From NCBI GenBank assembly GCA_037176725.1, contig JAZBRS010000026.1, positions 148,067,501 through 148,131,500 of the forward strand: DNA of 64,000 bases. The letters are read 5' to 3'. Position 1 is the first letter of the stretch, and each line of letters starts with the position of its first letter. The notes beneath the pieces were generated by a model. That model made no database searches and had not been told where the DNA came from. It saw only the letters and a list, made by a program, of their open reading frames with translations. The position numbers were made by a program, and so were the translations under genes. Origin of the DNA: Posidonia oceanica. Lineage: Eukaryota > Streptophyta > Magnoliopsida > Alismatales > Posidoniaceae. This document shows positions 9,739 through 19,968 of this stretch, one piece after another.

Positions 9739-10835
9739 CAAGTTCCCTCAGGCTGATATCCTAAACTATCAACAATCAAGCGCTCCCAGGCTGATATCCT
9801 AAACTATCTACTCCCAGGCTGATATTCCTAAACTATCGACCCAGGCTGATATCCTAAACTATCTATCTAGGCTGATATTCCTAAACTATCTATCTCTTGG
9901 CCGATCCATGGTTGGCCCGCAGTTGTGTTATACGGCTGACATCCAGTAACTGTCCCTCGCAGTGCCGCTAGGCTGATATCCTAAACTATCTATCTAGGCC
10001 GGTAACCTAAACTACCTAGGCTGATATCCTAAACTATCTATCCAGGCTGATATTCCTAAACTATCCGGCATCTGCGTTATACGGCTGACATCCAGTAACT
10101 GTCCCTCGTAATTGCCCCCTCCAGTTGATAGGACTGTAAACTATCTATCTAGGCTGATATCCTAAACTATCTAGGCTGATATCCTAAACTATCTAGGCTG
10201 ATAACCTAAACTATCGATCTAGGCTGATATCCTAAACTATCCATGGCAATTACGTTATACGGCTGATATCCAGTAACTATCCCTTGCAATTGCTCTTTCC
10301 AGTTGATAGGACTGTAAACTATCGCTAGGCTGATAACCTAAACTATCGATCTAGGCTGATATCCTAAACTATCCATCGCAATTGCATTATACGGCTGACA
10401 TCCAGTAACTGTCCCTCGCAAGGCCGCCAGGCTGATAACCTAAACTATCTATCTAGGCTGGTAACCTAAACTACCTAGGCTGATATCCTAAACTATCTAT
10501 CCAGGCTGATATTCCTAAACTATCCGGCACTTGCGTTATACGGCTGATATCCAGTAACTATCCCTCATGGTTTGCCCTTTCCAGTTGATAGGACTGTAAA
10601 CTATCTATCTAGGCTGATATCCTAAACTATCTAGGCTGATATCCTAAACTATCCATCTAGGCTGATATCCTAAACTATCTATGGCAACCATGTTATACGG
10701 CTGATATCCAGTAACTATCACTCACAACTGCGCATTCCAGTTGATAGGACCGTAAACTATCGCCAGGCTGATAACCTAAACTATCGCCCCCGGCTGATGA
10801 TCCGAAACTCATCCGGTCGACAAGTCCGACAACTT
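9739..10835 (+). repeat. Covarying mini-hairpin array of element X
   Basis: The array is made of ~16-25-nt modules, each with short complementary arms around a CCTAAAC/CCGTAAAC/CCAGTAAC loop. Examples: GATA..TATC in GATATCCTAAACTATC throughout; GGTA (10001-10004) with TACC (10013-10016); the same at 10460-10463/10472-10475; GACA..TGTC near 10087; GATAG..CTATC near 10130; GATGA..TCATC near 10797. A TTATACGGCTGA module recurs at about 9928, 10076, 10253, 10385, 10535 and 10690, giving a period near 150 bp. It lies in the presumed 3' untranslated part of the genomic RNA. Confidence 0.88.
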
Positions 10836-11294
10836 ATCGCCTCCCCGCGCGACTCCGTCCCAAAAGACGGAGCCCTGCATCCTTCCGCGTCCGGGAAAAG
10901 GTCCGCCTCTCCCGTCGCGCCTTTGTAGCCTTGGCTATCCTTCCTTTCGTGGCAGATCTGGACCCCCCGTCGAACTCCGCAGCGCGCTGCAACGTCCCTC
11001 TTCAGCATCCTCAGCATCGTCAGCGTCACCCACATCGCTCCGGTCTCCCCATCAATACTAACTCTAACGCTAACTTTTGCATTGCATCCGCATTAGCATG
11101 CATCGCATACATTGCATCTCGCCCATTTGCACCTGCACCTTGCATTGCGGCGACGATCCACGATGTTCGACGCATCCGCCGAATGAGTGGCTCATGCCGA
11201 TAGCAAACCCTCTGCTCTCGCCGGTCAAATGGGGTGTCTCGTCTACCCTGAGCAGCGACCTCGCTTCGCTCGGCCTCGCTCAGGGAGGGGCATC
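10836..11294 (+). other. Pre-LTR segment with polypurine tract
   Basis: No gene. A GCATCAGC/TTGCAT-rich stretch (about 11000-11120) is followed by a junction block ending AGGGAGGGGCATC immediately before the LTR. AGGGAGGGG (11282-11290) is the likely polypurine primer of plus-strand synthesis. The same arrangement precedes all four LTRs. Confidence 0.75.
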
Positions 11295-11306
11295 TGTTGA
11301 CACCCC
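11231..11306. other. 76-nt inverted repeat spanning the polypurine tract and LTR1 5' end
   Basis: GGGGTGTC (11231-11238) pairs with GACACCCC (11299-11306), which is inside the LTR terminus. CCCTGAGC (11246-11253) pairs with GCTCAGGG (11278-11285). The length is identical in the four copies. Confidence 0.8.
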
Positions 11307-11702
11307 ATTTTGGCAGGCTGGATCGTTTGGAGCCTTCCGGTGGCTGCTGGACCCGAACCCAGACCCAAAACCTACACCTTCCTTTCCTCCTTTCCCCTCA
11401 AAACAAGCCCAAACTCAACCTAGGATTACCTCCCTTTCCTGAACCCGAAAACCAACCAAAATCCATAGGAAGACTCACCCCTGTTGACTTAGTAAACCCA
11501 CCAAAAAGCCTGCAAAATCTCAAACCAGACCCCTCCCAAAAACCCTAGGAAACTTAGGCAAAAATACCCTTTTTCTACACCTCAAAACCCCTCCAAAACT
11601 TCCTCAAAACCAAACCAAAACTCCAGGACCAGAACTAGAAACCCTAGACCCCGCACCCGCCAAATTTCACCCCTTTCCGAGACTCCTAAGACCCCCTTTT
11701 GC

Positions 11703-11785
11703 CTGGATTATCGTTTTCTCTCTCCAGGATTATCGTTTTCTCTCTCCTCTCTCTCTCCTGATTATCGTCTCTCTTTTCATCCCCT
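11703..11785 (+). promoter_or_regulatory. U3 direct repeats GATTATC + CTCTCTCC
   Basis: Three GATTATCGTTTTCTCTCTCC-like copies lie near the LTR 5' end. All four LTRs keep this cluster at the same place, which suggests an upstream transcription-factor site (GATAAT/I-box-like). Function is inferred only. Confidence 0.4.
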
Positions 11786-14199
11786 TCTCGCCCTTCTTTT
11801 GGCTTGGCTGCGGGCCCCCTTTGTACTCCTATCCCTTCTCTATCTTATTCCTATTTTTATTTTATTTTTACCATTTTCCTTGAATTTTAAAAATCTTTTC
11901 CCTCAAACCTATCTCTTTCCCCTTTTATTCTCCTTTTTTTCCTTTTCTTCTTCTTTTTCTTTCCCTTCTTCTTTCTCTTGCAAAAATCCATGAAAATCCT
12001 TAAAAATCTGTAAAACCCCAAAACACAAAAGAGACAAATCAGAATTCCAAGAAAAGCAACTAAAAAACATTAAACAAGTGGTTAAAACTCAAACTTAACT
12101 AAATCAAGCTAAAAAGAAAACCAAGCATGCATACTAAAAAATGCAAAACAAACTAAAAGAAAATACTGTAAAATCAAAGAAAAAACCAAAATAAAATCAA
12201 AGCCAATCTAAAGTGAAAACCCTATCAAAAGAATTAAAAAAAAAAAAAAACAACAAACCTTAAAAAAGAAGAAAACAATTAAAAAACGTTAAGACAAGTA
12301 ATTAATCAAAAAACACTTAACAAATCTAAAAGAAGCCATCAAAACTTGAAACAATTTAAAAAACATTTAACTAAAAAACTCAACAAAAGAAATTTAACTA
12401 AAAAAAAAAAAAAAAAAAAACATTAAAAGAATTTAACAAACAAATCATAAAATAATTTTGAAAAGAAAACTTGAGAAAATATCCTAAAAACTAAAAGACT
12501 AAAACTCCCCCTAGTTAATCAAGAAACAACCCATTAAAAAGGGCCTAATTAAAAAAAAATCCCAACTTTAGAAGAAAATTTGCCTAAAAAAAAAACAATT
12601 AAAAAACCTAACAAACATTTGAACAAAACAAAAAAAAACAATTTAAAGAAAACTCAAATCCTAAAATATCAAACCAAAAGAGAAATTTGAACAATTAAAA
12701 CAATCAAAAAGGAAAGAAACTCAAAACCATTAACAAATTCAAGAGAGTAATCATGAACAAAAAAAGAAAATTAAAAACAGTTTGCCTTGAAAGAAATCAA
12801 AAAAAGGAAAATCACAAATCAATTCTTTTTCTTCTCTTTTCTTTTTTTTCTTTCTTTTTTTTCTTTCTTTCTTTCTTTTCCTCCTTCTTCTTCTCTTCTA
12901 TTTCTTCTTCTATTTCTTTCCCAACCTCCTGTTACAGCAGCTTTCTCACCATTGCCGTCCTCCCTCCTTTTTTCAGCCACCACCCTACCCACAATCGACA
13001 ACGCATCGTCGCCAGGTCTGCCACCCCTGCGCCTCTGCCCTCCTGCAAGCCTAGGCTAAGGCTCTACCATGGGAACGAAGAGAAAAGGGGAAACCCAACA
13101 GAGGAAGAGGGGAGAGGACGAGACCTGTGAAAAAACGAGGAGAAGCCATCCACCACTGCCCCCAGACCTCCCTCTCTCTGGTGTGCACTCCACTGGAAGA
13201 GGAAAAGCCAAGCAACCCGAGAATTCACCCCCAACAGACCGGCCGAACCCATCTTCTTCCAAAAAACCTCCAACACACCTACTCCGCTGCAGAACGACCA
13301 CCACAAGCCTCCTAAAATCCTCAAACTTGGCCACCTTACTCGCCAGACAACCACCTTCACAACCCACCCAAGATCTCACCGCGAGACGACCCACACTCCT
13401 CACACTCCACTACAAACACCTGGGTCCCCTTTTTTGCCGAAATCTCCCAACATCCATAACTTCCTCCACACTCAGTGGAATCCACTTCTATTTCGTCCCA
13501 CACGCTCCCCGAACAACTACCTAGCCGCCCGTACCTCCACTTCGGCTTGGAACGCCGCCAACAGTCCCAACGACCTCAGCCACAACAGAATCCACCCAAA
13601 AATCCAAATCCTCTCTCCGGTGAGCGAAACCAACTTTTGAGCACACCGGGAGCTTCCCCAGCACGCGTGGAGCACGCCGGTACCTCGCGGCAACTCCCAG
13701 GCTTCTCTAAGCGCCGCCACCGTCCTCCTCCGGCCGGCCACAACCCACCGACGTCGGGGGCACGATCCGGCCAGCGTAACAGGTAAATCTCTACACCACT
13801 GTGTTCCTTGTGTGAATACGGTCATTTCGCCTATTTTTGCAAATTTTTTCGTGCTTCGTGCCGCGTTCTGGGCCTCGCCGGAGTTGCCAGCTCCGCCGGC
13901 CATTTCCGCCGTCGCCGCCGCGCGCTTCCGCCTCCGGGCCCCCGCACCGCCTCTGCCAGCCTCCGGGCTACGCCCCCATGCGCCCAGATCGCCACCAGCC
14001 GCCTCCGCGCTGCCCCACCGCCGCGAGCCGCCGCCGTTCCGCCGCTGCCCCACCGCCCGGCACTGTGCCTGTGCGCGCGGGAGGAAGGAGGAAGAAGCTA
14101 CTGTAGCGTTATTTTTTGGGTTTTAAAACTTGAATATGGTTTGAATGGTTGCATTGAAATAAAGTTAATTAGTTTTCCTTTATTGCATCTAGGTCCTGT

Positions 14200-14850
14200 G
14201 CTGATTTAAGTTTGATTCAAACTCGAATTAAAACTATATTACATTGCGGAAAATGTCTGTTATTTCTTTCATTTGCAATTTAGTCCTCTGTTCAGTTAAC
14301 TTAGCTTTTATTTTTCAATTTTTGCTTACTACATTGCACTTCTGCCCCTCTATCTTTTCATTTTTGCATACAGATCCTTTTTAAATACACAGTAATCATT
14401 TTGCATGCATATTTGCTTACTACATTGCATTTTCAACCCTGCATCTTTTAAAAATTGCATGTCAGTCCCCAGACCATGATTTCAGAGCATGTTTACCATA
14501 TGAAATGGCATTTTCAGACCCTGCATGATTTGAAAATCACACATAGGTCCCTGCACCTTTTAAAAATTATGTGAAAAGATTGTTTTACCCCTAAGTTGCA
14601 TTTTAACTCCCATGTTTGCAAGAATTGCATGTAAACCCTCCATTTGCATTCCCGGACTCCTTAGAACCCCTGTTTTCTGGAAAATTTGCATTTTAGCCCC
14701 TTTCTTTTTCAAAAATACTTTTAAACCCCCGTTCTTTCCAAATGGCTTTCCCTTGTCTTCTCTGGCTTTGCATTGCATTCCGCATCCATTTAATCTTGCA
14801 TTTAAGCTCCCCTTTGCATACACCAAGCACTTCTAACTCCCCTTCACTTG
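14200..14850 (+). repeat. TTGCAT-rich degenerate repeats in LTR1
   Basis: Units alternate AAAATTGCAT with a short pyrimidine-rich text such as GTAGGTCCCC or TTTAGACCC. The series is degenerate here but resolves into ~90-bp units in LTR3 and LTR4. No gene. Confidence 0.6.
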
Positions 14851-15069
14851 GGAGGACCTTCAGCACACCCCTAGGACCTCCTGAACACTTAGATCTGTTC
14901 TTCTCCCCTGTTCTGGTCCTTCCGCTTCGGAGCTACGATATCTTTCAATCCGACCGTCGGATCTCCTCAAGTAAGCTGCCCAGGCGACCGCAGCGAGGCG
15001 CTCTTCAGCATGGACCAAGCAGATCTCCGATCAGACTCCCGGATCTCCAGGTATATCCTCCTGAACTCT

Positions 15070-16640
15070 TGCACTGCATTCATTTGCATGCCGTTTGCAC
15101 CGTTTTGCGTGCCCTTTAGTTTTTTTGCCTCGTTTTGCATGTTTTCAAGTTTTCTCGCTCCGTTTTGCGCGCCACTTCCCTGTCTTGCACCGTTTTGCGT
15201 GCCTTTTAGTTTTCTTGCCCCGTTTTGCGTGTTTCCAAGTTTTCTCGCTCCGTTTTGCGTGCCACCTCTTTGTCTTGCACCGTTTTGCGTGCCCTTTAGG
15301 TTTTCCTCCTCGTTTTGCGTGTTTTCAAGTTTCCTCGCTCTGTTTTGCGTGCCGCTTCCTTGTCTTGCACCGTTTTGCGTGCCCCTTAGTTTTTTCGCCC
15401 CGTTTTGCGCGTCGCTTCTTTGTCTTGCACCGTTTCGCGTGCCCCTCAGTTCTGTTGCCTCGTTTCGCGTGTTTTCATGTTTTCTCGCTCTGTTTTGCGC
15501 GCCGCTTCTTTGTCTTGCACCGTTTCGCGTGCCCTTCAGTTCTGTCGCCTCGTTTTGCGTGCCATCGCGTTTTATCGCTCCGTTTTGCGCGCCGCTTCTT
15601 TGTCTTGCACCGTTCTGCGTGCCCTTTAGTTTTTTTCGCCTCGTTTCGCGTGTTTTTATGTTTTATCGCTCCGTTTCGCGCGCCACTTCCCTGTCTTGCA
15701 CCGTTTTGCGTGCCTTTTAGTTTTCTCGCCTCGTTTTGCGTGTTTTCTTGTTTTTCTCGCTCCGTTTTACGCGCCACTTCTCCGCCTTGCACCGTTTTGC
15801 GTGCCTTTTAGTTTTTTCGCCCCGTTTTGCGCATTTCCAAGTTTTCTCGCTCCGTTTTGCATGCCACCTCTTTGTCTTGCACCGTTTTACGTGCCCTTTA
15901 GTTCTTTCGCCTCGTTTTGCGTGTTTTCAAGTTTTCTCGCTCCGTTTTGCGCGCCCCTTCTCTGCCTTGCACCGTTTTGCGTGCCTTTTAGTTTTTTGCC
16001 TCGTTTTGCGTGTTTTCTTGTTTTTCTCGCTCCGTTTTGCGCGCCACTTCTCCGCCTTGCACCGTTTTGCGTGCCTTTTAGTTTTTTTTTCGCCCCGTTT
16101 TGCGCATTTCCAAGTTTTCTCGCTCCGTTTTGCATGCCACCTCTTTGTCTTGCACCGTTTTACGTGCCCTTTAGTTCTTTCGCCTCGTTTTGCGTGTTTT
16201 CAAGTTTTCTCGCTCCGTTTTGCGCGCCACTTCTCTGCCTTGCACCGTTTTGCGTGCCTTTTAGTTTTTTGCCTCGTTTTGCGTGTTTTCATGTTTTCTC
16301 GCTCCGTTTCGCGTGCCCTTTAGTTTCTTCGCCTCGTCTTGCGCGCAGTCTTGTTTTTCCGCTCCGTTTCGCGTGTCTTCATGTTTTCTTGCCTCGTTTT
16401 GCGCGCAGTCAGGTTTCCCCGCACCGTTTTGCGTACCCTTTCGTTTTCTCGTCTCGTCTTGCGTGTCCTGGTGTTTTCTTACCCCGTTTTGCGCCCCTCT
16501 TCCGTTTTCTCGCACGGCTTTGCGTTCTCGTTCCATTCCTTGCCCCATTTTGCATGTCAACCTTGTTCTCGCATCTTTTTGCATACTTGTCTCGATCCTC
16601 GCATTGTTTTACGCCGTTTTCCCTTGCATGTCGATTGCAT
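15070..16640 (+). repeat. CGTTTTGCG tandem array in LTR1
   Basis: About 50 units of ~30-34 bp share the core CGTTTTGCG, commonly as GCACCGTTTTGCGTGC (a GCAC/GTGC stem with 8-nt loop) alternating with GCCTCGTTTTGCGTG and GCTCCGTTTTGCGCGCC. A segment of about 270 bp starting near 15731 is repeated almost exactly from about 16001. The array is three to four times longer than in the other LTRs. Confidence 0.85.
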
Positions 16641-16874
16641 TGCATGGTTTTCCCGTCGCTTCGCTTTTTTCGCCCGCATTTGCATATAGGGCGGTGATGC
16701 TTACTGTCCGGAGTTCTCACGAGCCAGGTTTTGCCCGGTTCGGAACACGGACAGCGTTGCTGAGCGTTTAGATTGCACGTTTACTTCCTTGCATCGTCTT
16801 TCGTCACTTAGAGCACACCTTTGAGCATTTAGACAGGCATTCATTGGCACTTAGGCATTCAAAGTCTGCATTTC

Positions 16875-17030
16875 CCTGCATATGCGAGCGTAAGCCTAGA
16901 AAGACCGATTCTCGGGCGTGTCGGGGGTGCCTAACACCTTCCCCGCGCGTAACAGGAGTCCTTGCCCTCTCTTGGCCCGCAATGACCATATTGCCCTTGT
17001 CCTAGGCACGAGTCACATCATTTGCATTCA
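16875..17030 (+). other. Conserved U5-side core of LTR1
   Basis: TGCGAGCGTAAGCCTAGAAA, then GGTGCCTAACACCTTCCCC and AACAGGAGTCCTTGCCC, are nearly unchanged in the four LTRs while most other LTR sequence has diverged. A similar TGCCTAACACCTTCC text is, from memory, common in plant Tat/Ogre-type elements. It probably acts in the RNA leader. Confidence 0.6.
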
Positions 17031-17314
17031 TTTGCATCTTATTTCTTTTGCATTGCTTTGCTTTGCATCTTTTGCTTGGTTTTGCGTGATTATTCGCGCA
17101 TTTCCTCGGTTTTCCTCGTCTTCCGATTTAATAGACTTGGTGGCGACTCCGATCTTGTCTTATCTTCCTCTTTTCTTTCCCTTTTCCCCCTTTTAAATGT
17201 TTTCGAGTTAGGTCTTCCTTCTCGGACATAGCCGCTTATAGTGAGCCTGATTCCGATCGGTGCACGCGAGCTTTGGCATCGTGCATGGACGATCCGAACA
17301 CCGGGATTACTACA

Positions 17315-17888
17315 ATAAGTCCGATATCTTATCACCTTTTCTTATCAATCAATCTCATCATTATCTCATCCCCTCTTTGCCGGTCGATAAGTCCGATATC
17401 TTATCACCTTTTCTTATCAATCAATCTCATCATTATCTCATCCCCTCTTTGCCGGCCGATAAGTCCGATATCTTATCACCTTTTCTTATCAATCAATCTC
17501 ATCATTATCTCATCCCCTCTTTGCCGGCCGATAAGTCCGATATCTTATCACATTTTCTTATCAATCAATCTCATCATTATCTCATCCCCTCTTTGTCGGC
17601 CGATAAGTCCGATATCTTATCACCTTTTCTTATCAATCAATCTCATCATTATCTCATCCCCTCTTTGCCGGCCGATAAGTCCGATATCTTATCACCTTAT
17701 CATCAATCAATCTCATCATTATCTCATCCCCTCTTTGCCGGCCGATAAGTCCGATATCTTATCACCTTTTCTTATCAATCAATCTCATCATTATCTCATC
17801 CCCTCTTTGCCGGCCGATAAGTCCGATATCTTATCATCTCTCATCATTATCTCATCCCCTCTTTGCCGGCCGATAAGTCCGATATCTT

Positions 17889-17920
<32 letters not shown>

Positions 17921-18946
17921 CTGCTCTTTTCGGTTGATAGGACCGTAAACTATCATCTTGGGCTGATCCCCGATCTGGCCCGCAGTTGTGTTATACGGCT
18001 GACATCCAGTAACTGTCCCTCGTAATTGCACTTTCCAGTTGATAGGACTGTAAACTATCGTTCCAGTTGATAGGACTGTAAACTATCATTCTCTGGCTGA
18101 TGATCCAAAACTCATCCTTGGCTGATATCCGAAACTATCACTTGCAATTACATTATACGGCTGACATCCAGTAACTGTCCCTTGCAATTGCAGCTTCCAG
18201 TTGATAGGACTGTAAACTATCGTTCCAGTTGATAGGACTGTAAACTATCGCTCCGGTTGATAGGACCGTAAACTATCACCTGCAATTGCATTATACGGCT
18301 GATATCCAGTAACTATCCCTCATGATTGCGCGTTCCAATTGATAGGACTGTAAACTATTGTTCCAGTTGATAGGTCTGTAAACTATCGCTCCAGTTGATA
18401 GGTCTGTAAACTATCGTTCCAGTTGATAGGACTGTAAACTATCACTCGCAATCATGTTATACGGCTGATATCCAGTAACTATCCCTCGCAAATGCCCTTT
18501 CCAGTTGATAGGACTATAAACTATCGCTCCAGTTGATAGGACTGTAAACTATCGTTCCAGTTGATAGGACTGTAAACTATCATTCTCTGGCATTTGCGTT
18601 ATACGGCTGATACCTAGTAACTATCCCTCATGGTTTGTGCTTTCCAGTTGATAGGACTGTAAACTATCGCCTCCAGTTGATAGGTCTGTAAACTATTGTT
18701 CCAATTGATAGGTCTGTAAACTATCGTTCCAGTTGATAGGACTGTAAACTATCCCGCACAACCATGTTATACGGCTGATATCCAGTAACTATCACTCACA
18801 ACTGCCTCCGGTTGATAGGACCGTAAACTATCGTTCCAGTTGATAGGTCTGTAAACTATCGTTCTAGTTGATAGGACTGTAAACTATCACTCCCGGTTGA
18901 TAGGATCGTAAACTATCCGGCCGATAAGCCCGACACCTTATCACCT
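17315..18946 (+). repeat. Covarying mini-hairpin array of remnant Y
   Basis: The first ~570 bp hold eight to ten GATAAGTCCGATATCTTATC hairpins separated by a CTCATCATTATCTCATCCCC spacer. The rest is GATAG..CTATC modules (for example 18041-18059) punctuated by TTATACGGCTGA modules about every 150-160 bp. Paired changes: GACA (18001-18004) with TGTC (18014-18017), against GATA (18301-18304) with TATC (18314-18317) in the same sequence context; and GATGA (18099-18103) with TCATC (18112-18116). Confidence 0.88.
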
Positions 18947-19483
18947 TTTTGGCGTGGCCTTGTCCCAGGAAGGCAAAGTCCCGCATCCCCTTGCGACAGG
19001 AGAGTTGGCCTCTCTTCCCTCACACCCCTCTTTTTTTCTGCTAGCTTGCTCCCTGGGCAGGGACAAGCTGCGCCTTCCTTTTTCCTTGCCTTGTCGCGCA
19101 AGTCTGGCCTTCCTGCCGGATCCTCGCGGCACATTGCGCCTTTCTTCTAGCATTTCTCTTGCATCAACTCTGCGCCTTCTCAGCTAGCATTGCATACTAA
19201 TTTAGCATCATCAGCATCACTTGCATTGCACCAGCATTCTAGTTGCACTAACTTTTGTACTAGCGTCTGCATTGCATTTGCATTAGCATGCATTGCATAC
19301 TCTGCACATCATCCATCTGCACCCGCATTTTGCATTGCGGCAACGGGCTACGATTTTCGGTGCATCCGCCGAATAAGTAGCTCACGCCCATAGCAAACCT
19401 CTGCTCCCACCGGTCAGATGGGGTGTCTTGTCAACCCTGAGCAGCGGCCTCGCTCTGCTTGACCTTGCTCAGGGAGGGGCATC
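18947..19483 (+). other. Pre-LTR segment of Y with polypurine tract
   Basis: No gene. It matches 10836-11294 in plan: a CCCAGGAAGGCAAAGTCCCGC block, GCATCATCAGCATCA-like repeats, then AGGGAGGGGCATC against the LTR. Confidence 0.7.
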
Positions 19484-19495
19484 TGTTGACACCCC
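19420..19495. other. 76-nt inverted repeat spanning polypurine tract and LTR2 5' end
   Basis: GGGGTGTC (19420-19427) pairs with GACACCCC (19488-19495), with an inner CCCTGAGC/GCTCAGGG stem. Confidence 0.8.
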
Positions 19496-19894
19496 ATCTT
19501 GACAGGCCTGGATCATTTGGGACCTTCTGGTGATTGCTGGATCTAAACCTAGGTCAAAACAACCCCCAACCCTCTTCATCTCACCCTTCAAAACAAGCCT
19601 AACTTGACCTAAGCCTACACCCTCTTCCCAAGCCCAAAACCTGCCCAAAAACCATAGGAAAACCCATCAACCCCTGCTTAGCAAACTTACCCAATCACTT
19701 AACAAACTTTCAGCCCAAAACCATTCCCAAAAACCCTAGAAAACTTAGGTGAAACCACCCTTTTTCTACACCTTAAAACCCCTCCAAAACTTGCTCAAAA
19801 CCAGACCAAAGCCCTAGAACCAACACTAGAAACCCTAGGCTACACACTCCCCAATTTTCACCCCATTTCAAAACCTTTAAGCCTTCCTTTTACC

Positions 19895-19968
19895 TAAATT
19901 ATCCTTTTCTCTCTCTTGGATTATTCTTTTCTCTCTCCTCTCTCTCTCCTGATTATCCTCCCTCTTTT
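19895..19968 (+). promoter_or_regulatory. U3 direct repeats in LTR2
   Basis: AAATTATCCTTTTCTCTCTC, GGATTATTCTTTTCTCTCTCC and GATTATCC copies, equivalent to 11703-11785. Confidence 0.4.

Larger units (their letters stand above)
1..17314 (+). mobile_element. Ty3/gypsy Tat-lineage LTR retrotransposon X (5' part outside window)
   Basis: From the left edge to the 3' end of LTR1 this is one sense-oriented element: gag-pol frame, DUF7745-like gene, 3' repeat arrays, purine-rich tract and LTR. The Tat/Ogre assignment rests on dual RNase H domains, protease-RT-RNaseH-aRNaseH-integrase order and very large LTRs. The 5' LTR, primer-binding site and most of gag lie left of the window. Both genes are uninterrupted, unlike every other element here, so X is probably the youngest insertion. 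It seems to be inserted in the hairpin array of remnant Y, because the bases just after its LTR (from 17315) start in mid-module. Confidence 0.85.
11295..17314 (+). repeat. LTR1 (3' LTR of element X, 6.02 kb)
   Basis: It starts TGTTGACACCCC and ends GGGATTACTACA. Order inside: U3 GATTATC repeats (11.70-11.79 kb); A-rich, gene-free DNA (about 11.99-12.80 kb); a pyrimidine-rich then strongly GC-rich block (about 12.83-14.11 kb) that looks promoter or leader-like; TTGCAT-rich degenerate repeats (about 14.2-14.85 kb); a long CGTTTTGCG array (about 15.07-16.64 kb); a conserved U5-side core (about 16.69-17.31 kb). No gene is supported; the long frames over the array are repeat artefacts. No 5-bp target duplication can be checked because the other LTR is outside the window. 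Confidence 0.88.

Noticed and set aside
9739..10835. CRISPR-like appearance of the repeat arrays
   Set aside because: There are no unique spacers of constant length and no cas genes, and the context is a plant retrotransposon.
13069..14209. Possible gene in the GC-rich part of LTR1 (and matching parts of LTR2-4)
   Set aside because: The frames are not shared between the four LTRs. Promoter or leader DNA fits better.
15010..16771. Long frames rich in RFACP/FCVPF repeats in LTR1, with similar frames in LTR2, LTR3 and LTR4 on both strands
   Set aside because: They follow the CGTTTTGCG array, exist in several frames at once and are not conserved as proteins between LTRs.
17260..18025. Frames reading ADKSDILSPFLINQSHHYL-like repeats, and 54291-55202 on -
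   Set aside because: Translations of the GATAAG hairpin array; repeat composition explains the open frame.
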